From assembly GCA_013398615.1 (NCBI GenBank), contig VZSR01003282.1:3105168-3169167 (forward strand): DNA of 64,000 bases, in the 5' to 3' direction. Origin of the DNA: Brachypodius melanocephalos (taxonomy: Eukaryota; Chordata; Aves; Passeriformes; Pycnonotidae). The notes below the pieces were generated by a model. It made no database searches, was not told the origin of the DNA, and worked only from the letters and a program-made list of their open reading frames with translations. Position numbers and translations under genes: made by a program. Shown one piece after another: positions 61,091 to 64,000 of this stretch. Positions within the stretch are counted from its first letter, which is position 1, and the number at the start of each line of letters is the position of its first letter.

Positions 61091-62775
61091 AAAATATATC
61101 CAAGGCACACATTGCTGGAACTGACATTTCCATGATTTGCACAGTCCTCGTCCCCCTGCTCAACTCCACAGAGAGCCCTGGCTTAGCTGTCCCCCCATCC
61201 ATTTAAAAATAACTCAGACTTTCGATAACGTGGATTGCTGGGCTGGAATATGGAAAAGCAGTTGGAGTTTTTGAGGAGAGACTTACAGGTGTTGGTATCA
61301 GGTTGCTCTAAAACACGAGCACAGTGGCTTTTGAACAGAACATGCTTTAATTAAAGCAAGCTGGTCTTCCTGCAGAAAGCCTGATCTACCCATGTAATTT
61401 AACTATTGAAGCCCTTTCTATTAATTTTTCCTTGACATATAATAATGAACTTTTCTTCTGGCTGACACTTGCTTGTGGGCTTTTTTTTTTTTTTTTCTTT
61501 TGATAAGCCCTGTGCACTTCAGAGGCGACTTTGACGCTATTTAATTTACTCATACAAAAACCCCTGCAAAGGGATTAGGCCCATGAAGGGACAAGGGGAA
61601 GGCCACACCGTGCTGGTCCATGCTGGACTGCTGGGATGCTGCTGGGAGGCTGCAGCCAGGCTGGGCAGAGGATGAGGGTGGATATGTGGTGGGATGTTCT
61701 CCCAGCCCCAGCCCCGTGCTGGGGAAGGTGAGTGCAGCATCAAGTGCTCTCCAGCAAGTCAATTAACCTCACCGTGCTCATTTTCTCTGTCTATGAGACA
61801 GGGAAACACTGCTGAACTCATTCACAGGGCTTTTGCAGAGCTTAATATCTCCAAAGCACTCTGCCATTCTGTGGGACTGAGGAAGAGCAAGTATCATCCG
61901 TTGTTTCGTCAGAGGGCGAGCGGATGCCAAGGAATTTGTCTGAGAAAATTACGGATGTATGTTCCTAATAACCAGAATCTCAGAGTTTATTATACACCTG
62001 GTTATTCTAATTTAGAGGATGATACTGCTTTTAACTGCCTCCCCCCTCCCCAGTTTTCTGCTACTGAATATAAAGAAGCGAAGGGTAATCACTGAAGCAA
62101 TGATGATTATTGACTGAAAGGTATTTTACAGTCTGAGCTCTGTTATGTGGAGCTTAGCAAGCAGCTGCACTGGTGCATCTGAGCTCCTTATTTTGGTTTA
62201 GGGGTTCTAAAAATACATCAAAATCCCAGTGGACTGGCATAGGTGCAAATCCTGACCCAGCTGCAGTTGATGGGGATACCTGGGTGACTGGGTGGACATG
62301 GAACTGCAAAGTAGGGTCTGATGCCCATGACTGGTTTTAGTGGAAAACTGCAGGATCAAGCTGGTTTGGAAATTCAGGCTCATCAAACCAAGCCTAAGTT
62401 TGGGCTTTTTCTTTTCTGTCCTGTGTGAACTCAAAGGAAAGCAGGAGCTCAGGTACTGCTCTGCTGCCATATGCCAGTCCTCAACCCTAGCCACATCTTT
62501 GAAGTTTTCTGGGCCTGTTCCCATGAGGAAAGACCAAATGCCATGAGAAACATGAGCAGGATTTGGCCCCGAACAGGCAGTGCTTACTACTGGATAAACT
62601 GAGCCATGGCTATTGTAGTGGTGGGGAAGTGGGGAAGTGCAGTGAAGGAAAAGTAGCTTCGCAGATTCCTAAAATAGAAAGTAAACGTAAATATTTCTAC
62701 TTTGCATGTCAGATTTCAATCACTTCTCAAAACAACTGAGCTTCTTGATTTAATTAATTACGGCTTCTTCTTCTC

Positions 62776-62782
62776 TTTTTTT

Positions 62783-62817
<35 letters not shown>
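62776..62817. repeat. T12-(GT)15 microsatellite
   Basis: T-run at 62776-62787 followed by (GT)15 at 62788-62817. Confidence 0.95.
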
Positions 62818-62818
<1 letters not shown>

Positions 62819-63204
62819 TTCAGAAAGAGCCAAATGAAAATATCCTCTTTGTTTCCCCTTTGGAACTACTGGAGCTTTCCTCGAGTTTTAACTCTTCCTC
62901 CACCCCAACACCCCCAGCCTTCGTTTTTCTATGCTCATCTTATCGCTGCTGTCCCATGGCAAGCCCCAAAGCTTGGAACATTTTGTAACGACTATGTGAC
63001 AAATTGTTGGGCTTTTATTCACGTTGGACATCTTTTGCCAGGGCTGCTTGTTGTTTTTTCTGTTTGGTTGTGTCATGGGACCAAAGGTGGCTGCTTTTGT
63101 GCAGCATGTCAAATCTGGTTAACATGCAGCCATTTATCTTTAAAACCCACTCCTGCACAATGGCAGGGGTATACTGGGCCACTTGTATGGGCTCCAAGCA
63201 TCAA

Positions 63205-63236
63205 ATATATATATACATACATATATATATATATAC
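63205..63236. repeat. (AT)n microsatellite
   Basis: AT dinucleotides with ACAT interruptions. Confidence 0.9.
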
Positions 63237-64000
63237 TAATTTTTTTCTGTGCCATCCTCTCTATATGTGTGGATGCACCCCAGGCTGAGGCACTGCAGTG
63301 AGCAGGTCATGCAGCAGACAGGATGTTTCATAATTTTGGGAACCTTCTAGAGACAAATTGTACAGGGCAAGTGTAGTGTAACTGAACTGCTGGTTGCCCA
63401 GCGAAGTGTAGAAAATCAGATACAGCACAGCCTGAAAGAATGAAACAAGAATTCATATCTATGTATGTACATGGTACTTTATAAACAATTCATATGCAGA
63501 GAAAACCACATTTATTCTCTTTTTCTCTGCTTATATTTGAGGATTGAGCATGGGGTGTGTGTGTATAAATGTGTTTCTGTGCATGGTATATATTCATACA
63601 AATAATATGCCACGGGATATGGGAATAGTTGTATGTGTGATGCATTTATATGCATAAGTGGTAGGTTTGCAGGTTAATGCCTGCTTGACTCTCTGTGTGT
63701 GTGTGTAAATGATGGAAAGGTGCTCAGCACGATGAAAAGATGAATTATCCTAGAAATAAAATAAAAAAGCCCCAAATTTCCACAGCAAAGTTTGCCGTGG
63801 GTGTTTTTCTAATATTTAAGTCAGGCAGAAACCCTTCTGATGAGCATGATTTCCTTATAGATATGGCAATAATTATCAAAGAAGCTGAGAAAGAAATGGG
63901 AAAGTTTGAATCATCAGGAAAATGAGGGCTGGCTGCTAAGTCTTGGTGCCTTTTTGCAGTTGAAGCATTTGAGATAGCGGGACTCAATGTTTTTTTAATG

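Larger units (their letters stand above)
61091..64000 (+). other. ZEB2: ZEB2 intron 2, distal part in window
   Basis: Non-coding with T-run, (GT)n and (AT)n repeats. Coding exon 3 has not been reached at the window end. Confidence 0.6.

Noticed and set aside
1..64000. Bacterial-type systems (CRISPR, operons, prophage, riboswitches)
   Set aside because: The window is vertebrate nuclear DNA with CR1/MIR repeats, introns and CpG islands. No direct-repeat/spacer array or operon-like gene order is present.

Overview
The window reads as vertebrate, almost certainly avian, genomic DNA. Six fragments carry the hallmarks of the 3' end of CR1 LINEs, the dominant bird retrotransposon, and two older fragments look like MIR SINEs. 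There is one 100-N assembly gap. CpG islands are sharp against an AT-rich background, and almost nothing is coding. The CR1 subtype, with its tract resembling 'cccttgtcctgtcact', would fit a neoavian bird such as a songbird, but I cannot fix the species.

Only one protein-coding exon is supportable. At 44896-44968 on the + strand lies the first coding exon of ZEB2 (SIP1/ZFHX1B): 24 codons plus one base, ending in a clean splice donor. It encodes the N-terminus with the RRKQANPRR NuRD-recruitment motif. The leading MKQ and the KN ending separate it from the paralogue ZEB1. The window is therefore the 5' end of ZEB2 with a long upstream flank.

Layout. 1 to about 40,000: upstream non-coding flank (the ZEB2 gene desert) with scattered CR1 and MIR fragments, simple repeats and unannotated, possibly regulatory DNA. 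40,085-41,660: promoter-like zone with a GC-rich block, four CCAAT boxes, an octamer, the 100-N gap and a very GC-rich G-quadruplex/SP1-like block. 41,661-42,063: candidate non-coding exon 1 ending at a good donor. 42,064 to about 44,495 (or 44,812): 5'UTR intron with two strong splice donors on the opposite strand, compatible with an antisense RNA such as mammalian ZEB2-AS1. 44,496-44,968: exon 2 with microsatellites, three overlapping or adjacent uORFs and the ATG. 44,969-64,000: the start of the long ZEB2 intron 2, with further CpG islands (45.0-45.5, 48.0-48.4, 51.9-52.1, 54.7-55.4 and 56.1-56.3 kb), a 103-bp imperfect hairpin at 58.65 kb and a candidate conserved enhancer block at 59.7-61.1 kb. 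Coding exon 3 is not present.

I found no new gene system. The points most worth checking are the layered 5' control of ZEB2 (promoter gap, UTR intron, antisense donors, uORFs, two in-frame AUGs) and the intronic hairpin and palindrome elements. The long open frames in the CpG islands result from GC-rich sequence lacking stop codons and are not annotated as genes.
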